A stretch of 10,576 nt of DNA from assembly GCA_030017935.1 (NCBI GenBank), contig JASEGF010000058.1:1-10576 (forward strand). Reading direction: 5' to 3'. A program made the position numbers and the translations under genes. The notes under the pieces were generated by a model that saw nothing but the letters and a program-made list of their open reading frames with translations, was not told where the DNA came from and did not search any database. This DNA is from Bacteroidales bacterium. GTDB taxonomy: Bacteria; Bacteroidota; Bacteroidia; Bacteroidales; DTU049. Each line of letters starts with the position of its first letter. The stretch's first letter is position 1. Of this stretch, positions 1 through 6,777 are shown one piece after another.

Positions 1-188
1 CTCAAAAAGAAGGTTTAATTACCGATGAGCAACACGAAGAAGCTAAAAATTTACTTATTGAAATATCTAAAATGTTAGGCGCTCTTATCTCTTCTCTACA
101 ACGTAATAAAAGAGATGAAAGAGGCTCTTCCGATGATGAAGATGATGAAGATTTAGATGAAAACAATAGCGGTAACGAACTGATTTAA
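1..188 (+). CDS. Four-helix-bundle protein (23S rRNA intervening-sequence protein type), C-terminal part
   Basis: The reading frame begins at base 3, with the 5' end outside the window, and gives 61 residues before TAA at 186-188. The stretch EISKMLGALISSLQ (fragment residues 20-33) matches the last helix of the small four-helix-bundle family first seen as ORFs inserted in 23S rRNA genes. In Bacteroidota many of these are free-standing chromosomal genes, as here, since no rRNA is visible. The biochemical role of the family is not established. After the last helix comes a low-complexity acidic tail rich in Asp and Glu (about residues 42-54), longer and more acidic than the usual basic end of the family. 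A terminator follows immediately. The family call rests on a short C-terminal stretch, so it is good but not certain. Confidence 0.72.
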   Translation, partial: QKEGLITDEQHEEAKNLLIEISKMLGALISSLQRNKRDERGSSDDEDDEDLDENNSGNELI

Positions 189-229
189 TCTCTATCTGCT
201 CTTTAATAGAGTAGGAGAGAGGCTTTTTT
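189..229 (+). terminator. Probable intrinsic terminator
   Basis: Just after the stop codon, TCTCT (189-193) and CTCT (199-202) pair with AGAGA (216-220) and AGAG (208-211) around the loop TTAAT. The hairpin has an internal mismatch loop. It is followed by GGC and six T (224-229). It would end transcription of the four-helix-bundle gene before the DUF1015 gene. Confidence 0.55.
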
Positions 230-302
230 AAAAAAATTACTTTCATTAACGAAATATAGTGTTGATTAATATTTTTTGTTAATGTGAAAATTTATTGTAT
301 GT

Positions 303-310
303 AAATTTTG
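303..310 (+). promoter_or_regulatory. Weak -7-like element upstream of the DUF1015 gene
   Basis: AAATTTTG lies 16 bp before the ATG and fits the Bacteroidota -7 consensus TAnnTTTG except at its first base. No clear -33 TTTG was found. The leader from here to the start is only A and T, with no Shine-Dalgarno sequence, which is usual for this phylum. With a terminator upstream, a promoter somewhere in 230-326 is expected; this exact site is a guess. Confidence 0.25.
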
Positions 311-326
311 TAAAATAAATTAAATT

Positions 327-1574
327 ATGGCAATTTTTAGACCTTTTAAAGCATTAAGACCACCGAAAAATATAGCTGATAAAGTTGCAGCTAAACCATA
401 TGATGTTATTAATACTCAAGAAGCAAGAAAAGAAGCTGAAGGCAATCCATATTCTTTGCTTCATATTACTAGAGCAGAAATAGATTTACCTGTAGGCACT
501 GATGAACATGATACTCGTGTTTATGAAAAAGCTAAAGAAAATTTTCAGAAATTTATTGAAAATAAATGGTTACTACCTGATGATGAAGCATATTTCTACA
601 TTTATGCTCAAACTATGTGGGGAAAAACTCAATATGGAATCGTTGGTTGTGCTAGCATAGATGACTATTTTAATAATGTTATCAAAAAACATGAACTCAC
701 TCGTAGGGATAAAGAAGAAGATAGAATGAAACATGTGAGAGTAACTAATGCAAATGTAGAACCAGTATTTTTTGCATATAAATCACTTCCTGAATTAGAT
801 AACTTGATTCTTTCTTACGCTAAAGGCCATGAACCAATTTATGATTTTACTGCCAATGATGGCGTAGGACATCATTTCTGGGTAATAAATGAAAAAGAAA
901 TTAATGATAAAATTCAAAAATTATTTGCTGAAATGCCAGCTCTTTATGTAGCTGATGGACATCATCGTACTGCAGCAGCAGCTTTAGTAGGTAAAGAAAA
1001 ACGTGAACAACATCCTAATTTTACTGGCAATGAAGAATTTAACTATTTCATGGCTGTAGCTTTCCCAGACAATCAACTGACAATTATTGATTATAATAGG
1101 GTTGTGAAAGATTTAAATGGTCTTAGCAAAGATGAATTTTTACAAAAATTAACTGAATTTTTTGATATTGAAAATAAAGGTACTGAAGAATTTAAGCCTA
1201 ATAAACTTCATAATTTTTCAATGTATTTGGGGGGTAATTGGTATTCATTAACAGCAAAAAAAGGCACCTACAACGACAATGATCCTATTGGGGTACTCGA
1301 TGTAACTATTTTATCAGATTTAGTTTTAAATAATTTATTAGGTATAAAAGATCTGAGAACAGATAAAAGAATTGATTTTGTAGGTGGAATCAGAGGTTTA
1401 GGAGAGCTGAAACGCCGCGTGGATAGTGGAGAAATGACTGTAGCTTTTGCTCTATATCCAGTATCTATGAAACAACTCATGGATATCGCAGATAGTGGCA
1501 ACATAATGCCTCCAAAAACTACTTGGTTTGAACCTAAACTTCGCAGTGGACTCTCAATTCATTTGCTGGATTAA
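327..1574 (+). CDS. DUF1015 family protein
   Basis: This 415-residue protein is the usual length of the DUF1015 family and is complete. The N-terminus (IFRPFKALRPP, then AAKPYDVIN at about 22-30) is the family's opening signature, and the most diagnostic motif, ADGHHRTAAA, is at residues 209-218. The C-terminal part (LRTDKRIDFVGG, about 345-356, and MPPKTTWFEPKLRSGL, about 395-410) is also typical. It appears soluble, with no signal peptide or membrane segment. The function of DUF1015 is unknown. In many Bacteroidota it sits beside serine biosynthesis genes such as serC and serA, but here the upstream neighbour is an unrelated four-helix-bundle gene, so the context does not help. The first ATG in frame after the A/T-rich leader is the start, and a strong terminator follows 25 bp after the stop. 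Confidence 0.93.
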   Translation: MAIFRPFKALRPPKNIADKVAAKPYDVINTQEARKEAEGNPYSLLHITRAEIDLPVGTDEHDTRVYEKAKENFQKFIENKWLLPDDEAYFYIYAQTMWGKTQYGIVGCASIDDYFNNVIKKHELTRRDKEEDRMKHVRVTNANVEPVFFAYKSLPELDNLILSYAKGHEPIYDFTANDGVGHHFWVINEKEINDKIQKLFAEMPALYVADGHHRTAAAALVGKEKREQHPNFTGNEEFNYFMAVAFPDNQLTIIDYNRVVKDLNGLSKDEFLQKLTEFFDIENKGTEEFKPNKLHNFSMYLGGNWYSLTAKKGTYNDNDPIGVLDVTILSDLVLNNLLGIKDLRTDKRIDFVGGIRGLGELKRRVDSGEMTVAFALYPVSMKQLMDIADSGNIMPPKTTWFEPKLRSGLSIHLLD

Positions 1575-1599
1575 GTTTACTAATTAAAATTTTATTTTG

Positions 1600-1631
1600 A
1601 AAAAATTACCAGGAAAGCCTGGTAATTTTTT
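1600..1631 (+). terminator. Strong intrinsic terminator after the DUF1015 gene
   Basis: A perfect 14-bp stem, with AAAAAATTACCAGG at 1600-1613 pairing with CCTGGTAATTTTTT at 1618-1631, closes on the four-base loop AAAG. The A tract on the left and T tract on the right make it usable from either side. It lies 25 bp past the stop codon. Confidence 0.9.
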
Positions 1632-1632
1632 T

Positions 1633-1663
1633 ATTATGTTAAATAGAAATTATTTAACATAAT
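1633..1663. repeat. Second perfect hairpin directly behind the terminator
   Basis: ATTATGTTAAATA (1633-1645) pairs without mismatch with TATTTAACATAAT (1651-1663) around the loop GAAAT. It begins one base after the terminator stem ends. The first 15 bases recur exactly at 2096-2110 (ATTATGTTAAATAGA), so the segment between, which holds two MITE-like copies, is bracketed by a 15-bp direct repeat. Confidence 0.7.
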
Positions 1664-1689
1664 TCATAAATGAATATGCTCAAATGTCT

Positions 1690-1859
1690 ATAAATTCATC
1701 AAAAAATTTACACAAATTTACACTGATGATTTAGTTTTTTGATTGCATTTGTGAATTAATTTATTACTAAATTCTTCAACTTATAAACTACCAAACTTAT
1801 CAACTAATCAACTTTAATTAATAATTTGTGCTCATTTGTGTGCATCTGTTGACAATAAA
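1690..1859. repeat. MITE-like repeat, copy 1
   Basis: This is one of three near-complete copies of a 150-185 bp non-coding element. The left arm contains TTTACACAAATTTACACTGA and is followed by the conserved GATGATTTAGTTTTTTG. The right arm contains GCTCATTTGTGTGCATCTG, which is roughly the reverse complement of the left arm, so the unit has imperfect terminal inverted repeats of about 25-30 bp. In this copy the outer CCACAG of the left arm is changed to a run of A. It encodes no protein. Confidence 0.7.
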
Positions 1860-1883
1860 TATCTAACCATCAATTTCTATAAT

Positions 1884-2036
1884 TTAATCCACAGATTTAC
1901 ACAAATTAACACTGATAATTTAGATTTTTGAAGTGCATTTGAGAATTAATTTAAAACTAATATCTTGATTAACTCCTCAACTTATCAATCTTAATCTTTA
2001 TTTGTGTATATTTGTGTGCATCTGTGGATTAATAAC
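1884..2036. repeat. MITE-like repeat, copy 2
   Basis: The left arm runs from TTAATCCACAGATTTACACA and the right arm ends in GTGCATCTGTGGATTAAT. The two ends are inverted relative to each other and this copy keeps the outer CCACAG/CTGTGG on both sides. The inner part (TGATAATTTAGATTTTTGAA, then CTTGATTAACTCCTCAAC) aligns with copies 1 and 3. It is separated from copy 1 by only about 25 bp in the same orientation, so the two form a near-tandem pair. Confidence 0.75.
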
Positions 2037-2345
2037 AACACAATGTAGCCTTAAATATGTTATAAAATTTTATATACTATTGTCCGATAATTTATATTAT
2101 GTTAAATAGATTTTTTAGATATAAAGTTTTAATCTGTTACATTACTTATAAATAAAATTTACTCTACTCTGCTAATTATTCAGAATTCTGTTAATTATAC
2201 TGATATTGAAGTACTTTTATGATAAATATATTTTTTAAATATAAAATTGTAATATATCCCATTAAAAATTTATAGAACCATTTTAAAAATATTAAACTAT
2301 TTTAACCTACATTTAATCAATTATTCTTGTGTGTTTTATTTATAA
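2037..2345. other. AT-rich gap with a degenerate direct repeat
   Basis: No gene, RNA or strong hairpin is visible here. A diverged direct repeat is present: the stretch around 2107-2140 (ATTTTTTAGATATAAAG, then TTAATC and CATTA) resembles the stretch around 2229-2263 (ATTTTTTAAATATAAAA, then TAAT and CATTA). A 15-bp copy of the left arm of the 1633 hairpin starts at 2096. This may be decayed sequence. Confidence 0.4.
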
Positions 2346-2405
2346 AATCAAAGCCGATTAATCGTTTATATGATAATCATCTGGGAATCTGCGGTTTTGA
2401 CTTTA

Positions 2406-2693
2406 TCAGGGCTAAAGCCCATATTTCTAGTCTTGTTGTTCCTCGACCTAAAGGTCGAGGTTAATAATCTATCACTTTACTATCTGACCTAAAGGTCAGG
2501 ATTATTATATAACACTTTGCTATCTAATCTAAAATGTCGAATATAATTGGGCGTATGGTAATACGCCCCTACGATGCGTTTTTTGGGGATAATACCTCTT
2601 TCTATCTTACTTTGCTATCTCACTTCCACTTTGATTAACCACGACCTAAAGGTCGTGGACTTAATTACAATGTTAATCGGGCTTTAGCCCTGA
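2406..2693. repeat. REP/BIME-like block of nested palindromes
   Basis: The block is delimited by a 15-bp exact inverted repeat, TCAGGGCTAAAGCCC at 2406-2420 and its reverse complement at 2679-2693, each itself a small hairpin. Inside are hairpins built on the core GACCTAAAGGTC: 9-bp arms at 2441-2460 (CCTCGACCT/AGGTCGAGG), 7-bp arms at 2484-2499 (CTGACCT/AGGTCAG) and 9-bp arms at 2639-2658 (CCACGACCT/AGGTCGTGG). Spacers repeat an ACTTTrCTATCT motif near 2474, 2513 and 2609. A decayed unit (AATCTAAAATGTCG) lies near 2526. Such short GC-rich hairpins around TAA are typical of REP sequences mobilised by Y1 transposases. No protein is encoded. Confidence 0.75.
2549..2568. repeat. GGGCGTAT palindrome inside the REP block
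   Basis: GGGCGTAT (2549-2556) pairs perfectly with ATACGCCC (2561-2568) around GGTA and continues into CCTACG. It is a different hairpin family from the GACCTAAAGGTC units around it. Very similar GGGGCGTA palindromes are common dispersed repeats in several environmental phyla (recalled, not checked). It appears to be nested in the middle of the block. Confidence 0.6.
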
Positions 2694-2739
2694 AAATTCT
2701 TAATGAATCTGACATATATCCTACTAAACTCCTTATCCC

Positions 2740-2760
2740 ATCACTAATCACTAATCACTA
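2740..2760 (-). repeat. Heptamer array, three units of ATCACTA
   Basis: Three perfect tandem copies of ATCACTA, which is TAGTGAT on the minus strand, follow ACTCCTTATCCC. The same lead-in and heptamers occur inside MITE-like copy 3 at 8649-8689, and the inverted form is a longer array at the end of priA (5406-5447). This stretch may therefore be a remnant of the MITE-like element. Confidence 0.7.
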
Positions 2761-2811
2761 ATAAACTTATATTTATATCTTGTTGCCCTTTGTGGTAAAA
2801 TAATAAACCTA

Positions 2812-2871
2812 ATGCCATTAGACAAAACGTTTCTATATAGAGTGCCATCAGATTTACAATCTGAATCGTAA
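2812..2871 (+). pseudogene. 53-bp exact duplicate of an early priA segment
   Basis: Bases 2813-2865 are identical to 2944-2996 inside priA (codons about 9-26), 131 bp apart. Upstream of the copy the sequences are unrelated; downstream it breaks after the Gln-Ser-Glu codons. By chance or selection an ATG at 2812 reads the copy in the priA frame for 19 residues (MPLDKTFLYRVPSDLQSES) before TAA at 2869-2871. It lies upstream of the priA promoter candidate, so it would not be part of the priA mRNA made from there. It is most likely a recent segmental duplication. An assembly artefact is possible. Confidence 0.75.
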
Positions 2872-2890
2872 ACATTAAATATATTTTTGG

Positions 2891-2898
2891 TATATTTG
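2891..2898 (+). promoter_or_regulatory. -7 element of the priA promoter
   Basis: TATATTTG matches the Bacteroidota consensus TAnnTTTG exactly and ends 20 bp before the priA ATG, giving a short A-rich leader. A convincing -33 element is not visible. Confidence 0.6.
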
Positions 2899-2918
2899 TA
2901 ATCAAAATAAATGAAAAA

Positions 2919-5408
2919 ATGCTTGTAGATGTAGCTTTACCACTGCCATTAGACAAAACGTTTCTATATAGAGTGCCATCAGATTTACAATCTGAAATTC
3001 AATGGGGCATCAGAGTAATAGTACCATTCGGGGCTAAAAAATTATATGCGGGTGTGGTAATAGATATTCTAGATGATGAAAAAGTTGATAATCTAGATGA
3101 ATTTACTAATGACATAGATGAAATCAAATATATTTTAGAAATATTAGATGATAAACCAATAATAAATAAACAGCAATGGGAACTATACAAGTGGGTGGCA
3201 GAATATTATCTAGCTAATATAGGCGATGTATTGAATAATGCTCTTCCTAGTGGGCTAAAAATACAATCAGAAACTAAATATCAGCTACATCCAGACATTG
3301 ATTTAAATAATATCCAAACAGAAGATGAAAATTTAATTTATGAAACTTTGTTAAGTAAAGAATTCATAACAAATGATGATATACAAAAGTTATTAAGTAA
3401 AAAAAATATACAAAAATTTATAAAATCATGCATTGACAAAAGTATCATCTACCCTAGTGAAGAATGTGAAGAGAAATTTATCCCCAAAAATGTTAAATTT
3501 ATTAGCTTGAGTGATGACTTTATTGACTCAGAAGATTTCAATGAAATAACCAATAAATTAGAAAAAAAAGCTCCTAAACAAATAGATATTATCTTGTATT
3601 TATATCAAAAGCGTTCGCAAGGACAAATAAAGATACTTAAATCAGAATTATCTGATAAGTTTGCCCTTTCTGCTCTACAATCTCTAATAAAAAAAGGATA
3701 TGTTATTGAAACCATTGAGACTGTTTCTAGGATAGATAATAAAATATCTCATTTTAACGAAATTGAGAAAATTACATTGTCTGATATACAAAAATCAGCT
3801 TATAATGAAATAAAAGGATACATAAGTAAAAATAAGCATGTACTTTTGTATGGAGTACCTGGTAGTGGTAAAACTGAAATATATTCTACTCTCATTCAAG
3901 AGTATTTAGATGCGGGTAAGCAAGTGCTGTATCTTTTACCTGAAATAAGCCTAACAACATATTTAGTTAATAGACTACAAAAATATTTCGGTGAAAAGAT
4001 TTTGGTATATCATAGTAGATTTAACTTACATGAACGAGTAGAAATATGGAATAAATTAGTAGATTTGTGGGAGCAAGATGATGCCTCATGCATAATAGTA
4101 GGTCCGCGCTCTGCATTATTTTTACCATTTAAAAATTTAGGTTTAATAGTTGTAGATGAAGAGCACGACCCATCATATAAGCAACAAGATTTAAATCCTA
4201 GATATCATGCAAGAGATATGAGTTTTATTTTAGCTGATAATCACAATGCTAATCTCATTCTAGGTAGTGCTACGCCAAGTTTAGAAAGTTTGTATAATGC
4301 CAAAATTGGGAAAATTGGATTTGTAAAAATTAAAGAAAGATATTCTGGTATTATACCGCCTTTGATAGAAATTGTAGATATGAAATCTATTATGCAGCAG
4401 GGCAATGTGAGAGGACATTTTAGTAATACTCTTTTAAAAGCTATAGATGATGAGGTGAAAGCTGGTAGGCAAGTGCTTTTATTTCAAAATCGCCGTGGTT
4501 ATTCATCATGGATGGAATGCAGAAACTGTGGGTATATTTTCCCTTGTCCACATTGCGATGTCAATCTTACTTATCATAAAAATGAAAATCTGCTAAAATG
4601 CCACTATTGTGGTTATACTATCGAAGTACCTACTTATTGTCCTAAATGTAAATCTAATAGATTGATATTCAAAGGCTTCGGAACAGAAAGAGTAGAAACT
4701 GAGCTACAAAAATATTTTCCAAATTACAAAATTGATAGATTAGATTTGGATAGTACTAGACGAAAGCATGCTTTTAAGGAAATAATTCAAAAATTTGAGT
4801 TACGTGAAACTCAAATACTTGTAGGTACACAAATGATATCAAAAGGATTAGATTTTTCTAATATTCAACTTGTGGGAGTATTGAATGCTGACAATTTGTT
4901 GGTATATCCTAATTTTCGTGTGTTTGAACATGCTATACAATTACTTATGCAGGTGGCTGGTAGAGCTGGACGTAGAGATGTTCAAGGGAGAGTATTTATT
5001 CAGACCTTTTCTCTCAATAACCCTATCCTACCCTATATTGTTAATAATAATTATGATGATTTTGCTGAAAATGAATTAAAAGATAGATGGCAATTCAAAT
5101 ATCCACCTTACTATAGAATGATACAAATACAACTAAGACACAAAAATTTAGATATTGTAAAAGTCGCCTCTGATGTTTTAGCAACTAAAATTAAAGATAT
5201 TTTGGATAATGAATACGTGAAAGGTCCTGTAGAGCCCGTAATATCAAAAATTAGAGATTATTATTATCGTCAAATTTTAATTAAAATTCCACGTGATAGC
5301 TCTCTAAAAATCAAAAAACAACAAATTAATGAAGTTGTTTTTTATACTCTGAAAAGAAATAAAGTGTGGCGAAGTGTTTTAGTAGATATAGATGTAGATC
5401 CTGTTTAG
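2919..5408 (+). CDS. priA: Primosomal protein N', replication restart helicase PriA
   Basis: PriA is the 3'-to-5' superfamily 2 helicase that recognises stalled forks and reloads the replicative helicase. All expected parts are present in 829 residues. The N-terminal DNA-binding domain opens with VDVALPLPLDKTFLYRVP. Walker A is GVPGSGKT at 312-319, and Walker B/motif II is DEEH at 413-416. Eight zinc-binding cysteines are at 534, 537, 543, 546, 561, 564, 574 and 577. The late helicase motifs GTQMISKGLDF and QVAGRAGRR follow. The ATG at 2919 is chosen because the N-terminal family motif starts at once; an ATG at 2911 is out of frame and stops after five codons. The protein ends in DVDPV as expected, and its TAG stop is the first triplet of a heptamer repeat array. 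It appears to be a single-gene unit and intact. Confidence 0.97.
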   Translation: MLVDVALPLPLDKTFLYRVPSDLQSEIQWGIRVIVPFGAKKLYAGVVIDILDDEKVDNLDEFTNDIDEIKYILEILDDKPIINKQQWELYKWVAEYYLANIGDVLNNALPSGLKIQSETKYQLHPDIDLNNIQTEDENLIYETLLSKEFITNDDIQKLLSKKNIQKFIKSCIDKSIIYPSEECEEKFIPKNVKFISLSDDFIDSEDFNEITNKLEKKAPKQIDIILYLYQKRSQGQIKILKSELSDKFALSALQSLIKKGYVIETIETVSRIDNKISHFNEIEKITLSDIQKSAYNEIKGYISKNKHVLLYGVPGSGKTEIYSTLIQEYLDAGKQVLYLLPEISLTTYLVNRLQKYFGEKILVYHSRFNLHERVEIWNKLVDLWEQDDASCIIVGPRSALFLPFKNLGLIVVDEEHDPSYKQQDLNPRYHARDMSFILADNHNANLILGSATPSLESLYNAKIGKIGFVKIKERYSGIIPPLIEIVDMKSIMQQGNVRGHFSNTLLKAIDDEVKAGRQVLLFQNRRGYSSWMECRNCGYIFPCPHCDVNLTYHKNENLLKCHYCGYTIEVPTYCPKCKSNRLIFKGFGTERVETELQKYFPNYKIDRLDLDSTRRKHAFKEIIQKFELRETQILVGTQMISKGLDFSNIQLVGVLNADNLLVYPNFRVFEHAIQLLMQVAGRAGRRDVQGRVFIQTFSLNNPILPYIVNNNYDDFAENELKDRWQFKYPPYYRMIQIQLRHKNLDIVKVASDVLATKIKDILDNEYVKGPVEPVISKIRDYYYRQILIKIPRDSSLKIKKQQINEVVFYTLKRNKVWRSVLVDIDVDPV

Positions 5409-5447
5409 TGATTAGTGATTAGTGATTAGTGATTAGTGATAAGTGAT
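5406..5447 (+). repeat. Heptamer array TAGTGAT, overlapping the priA stop codon
   Basis: Five perfect tandem TAGTGAT units (5406-5440) are followed by one AAGTGAT (5441-5447). The first three bases are the stop codon of priA. The array is inverted relative to those at 2740-2760 and 8662-8689, so priA is bracketed by inverted heptamer arrays. Confidence 0.85.
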
Positions 5448-5516
5448 GGTGAGACTGGGAAAATGGAGACTAAGTGATGGGGAGACTTGGTGACTGGGAG
5501 ACTGGGTGATGGGAAG
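5448..5516 (+). repeat. G-rich degenerate repeat (GGGAGACT / GGTGA units)
   Basis: The tract is built of irregular GAGACTGGG, GGTGACTGGGAGACTGGG and GTGATGGG units directly after the heptamer array. It is strikingly purine- and G-rich against the AT-rich surroundings. It encodes nothing and forms no obvious hairpin. Confidence 0.55.
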
Positions 5517-5573
5517 ATTAATTTTTAAATAAATAACTTATAAAAACTTTAACCTATCGTTCATCACTTATAA

Positions 5574-5593
5574 CTACTCGCTACTCGCTACTG
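5574..5593. repeat. Short heptamer repeat CTACTCG
   Basis: CTACTCG occurs twice in tandem (5574-5580 and 5581-5587), then CTACTG. It is again a seven-base period, but a different word from TAGTGAT. It lies just before a partial MITE-like arm. Confidence 0.5.
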
Positions 5594-5602
5594 TCAACTA
5601 AC

Positions 5603-5672
5603 TACTCAACTAATCAACTTTAATCTTAATTTGTGCTAATTTGTGTCCATTTGTGGATAATTTGTGTAAATT
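5603..5672. repeat. MITE-like repeat, solo right end
   Basis: TAATCAACTTTAATCTTAAT followed by TTGTGCTAATTTGTG and TCCATTTGTGGATAA corresponds to the right arm of the complete copies. The left arm is missing. It fills most of the gap between the convergent priA and nrnA genes, in which no convincing terminator was found. Confidence 0.65.
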
Positions 5673-5710
5673 TATTTAAATGCTATCTTTTCGGAATTAT
5701 TTTTAGAAAA

Positions 5711-6718
5711 TCACAAATATTCTTCTACAGCTTTTAGAAATATCTTTTCTGCCTCATCTAATGACCCATAAAAATCGGCTCCTGAGGCATTTTTATGTCC
5801 GCCACCATTAAAATATCGTTGCGCTAAATATCTCACGTCATAGGCGGCTTTACTACGCAAACTAATTTTAATACGATCTTTTCTCTCAGATATCAAAGCA
5901 GAAACGTTTACATTTTCTATGCTAAGTGGCATAGAAACTATTCCCTCAGTATATCCAGGATGATAATTAAATTCTTGAAGTTCTTTTTGTGTAAGCTTAA
6001 TGTAGGCTACTCCTTTATTTTCTACAAATTTTAATTTTTCATAAATGCTATAGCCCAATAATCTAAACCTGTCATAAGTATAAGAATTGTAAATCAAATT
6101 ATTAATTTCATTGACATTAATGCCTTTTTTAATTAATTCAGCTATTATCTCATAAGGATGTGAACAATTACAGCAATGAAAAAATTTATTTGTATCTGTA
6201 TAAATGCCAGTATAAATGCATTCTGCTATTTGTTTGTCTATCAAACTAGGATCCATATAAGTCAATAAATCATAAATAATTTCTGAACTAGAAGAAACAT
6301 TGTTATCAGAAATCAAAATATTCCATTCATTCTGTGGTGGATCTAAATGATGATCTATACATATACGAAAAGCTTTTATGTTATTAGTTGAAACAGACAT
6401 ACTCATATTGCGACTAAGTGAATTGAGGTCAGTAGCGATGAGATAATCTGCATCAGAAAATATGCTAAAACATAGAGCATTATCATCATCAAAAATAATT
6501 GCTTGGTCTATATCAGGCATCCATTTATAAAACGAAGGGATAGCATCAGGAATCACAAGTGATACCTTATGTCCCAATTTTCTAAGAAATCTACTAATAG
6601 CTATAGATGAACCTAAAGCATCACCATCAGGATTTTTATGAGTTGTTACAATAATTTTGTAACTTTGTTGACTCATAAAAATAGATTTCAATTGAAAAAA
6701 ATTTGAAATATTATTCAT
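5711..6718 (-). CDS. nrnA: DHH/DHHA1 phosphoesterase, NrnA-type oligoribonuclease and pAp phosphatase
   Basis: The 335-residue protein has the full set of DHH-family metal-binding motifs. NPDGDALGSS is at 29-38 (Asp31 and Asp33), ATDLNSLSR at about 95-103 (Asp97), and IDHHLDPP at 121-128. TDTNKF is at 174-179 (Asp175), and the DHHA1 signature GGGHKNASG is at 305-313. NrnA enzymes degrade RNA of 2-5 nucleotides and dephosphorylate pAp, using manganese; they are soluble. This assignment is by family, and other phosphoesterases such as c-di-AMP or pApA hydrolases share the fold. The start at 6718 keeps the usual short N-terminal helix before the first motif; an internal Met15 would also leave the domain intact. 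The gene diverges from ndk across 59 bp. Confidence 0.9.
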   Translation of the reverse strand: MNNISNFFQLKSIFMSQQSYKIIVTTHKNPDGDALGSSIAISRFLRKLGHKVSLVIPDAIPSFYKWMPDIDQAIIFDDDNALCFSIFSDADYLIATDLNSLSRNMSMSVSTNNIKAFRICIDHHLDPPQNEWNILISDNNVSSSSEIIYDLLTYMDPSLIDKQIAECIYTGIYTDTNKFFHCCNCSHPYEIIAELIKKGINVNEINNLIYNSYTYDRFRLLGYSIYEKLKFVENKGVAYIKLTQKELQEFNYHPGYTEGIVSMPLSIENVNVSALISERKDRIKISLRSKAAYDVRYLAQRYFNGGGHKNASGADFYGSLDEAEKIFLKAVEEYL

Positions 6719-6743
6719 ATTAAAAAAATATTATAATTTAGCA

Positions 6744-6757
6744 TGCAAAATTTTGCA
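6744..6757. promoter_or_regulatory. 14-bp palindrome in the nrnA-ndk divergent promoter region
   Basis: TGCAAAATTTTGCA is a perfect palindrome, centred 32 bp from the nrnA start and 27 bp from the ndk start. On the plus strand it contains AAATTTTG, a near match to the -7 consensus that could serve ndk. Next to it on the minus strand is an exact -7 match for nrnA. It may be an operator or just the overlap of two A/T promoter elements. Confidence 0.35.
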
Positions 6758-6763
6758 AATTTA
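6756..6763 (-). promoter_or_regulatory. -7 element of the nrnA promoter
   Basis: Read on the minus strand this is TAAATTTG, an exact fit to TAnnTTTG, located 37 bp upstream of the nrnA ATG. It overlaps the palindrome by two bases. Confidence 0.5.
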
Positions 6764-6777
6764 AAAAATAAATTATT

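Noticed and set aside
1268..1504. 78-codon minus-strand ORF inside the DUF1015 gene
   Set aside because: It is antisense to a conserved coding region, with no motif of its own.
1690..2036. CRISPR array
   Set aside because: Repeats are about 150 bp, imperfect, only two in near-tandem, with inverted ends and no short regular spacers or cas genes.
2812..2871. Alternative upstream start for priA at the duplicated segment
   Set aside because: The frame ends in TAA after 19 codons, before the true start at 2919, so it cannot extend PriA.
2744..2956. 70-codon minus-strand ORF upstream of priA
   Set aside because: It covers the heptamer array and the priA duplicate in antisense; it is hydrophobic by composition only and has no family features.
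4885..5079. 64-codon plus-strand ORF inside priA
   Set aside because: It is an out-of-frame shadow of the conserved helicase C-terminal region.
5406..5447. CRISPR or origin iterons
   Set aside because: The seven-base units have no spacers, and there is no DnaA box cluster or replication initiator nearby; it fits a simple tandem repeat.
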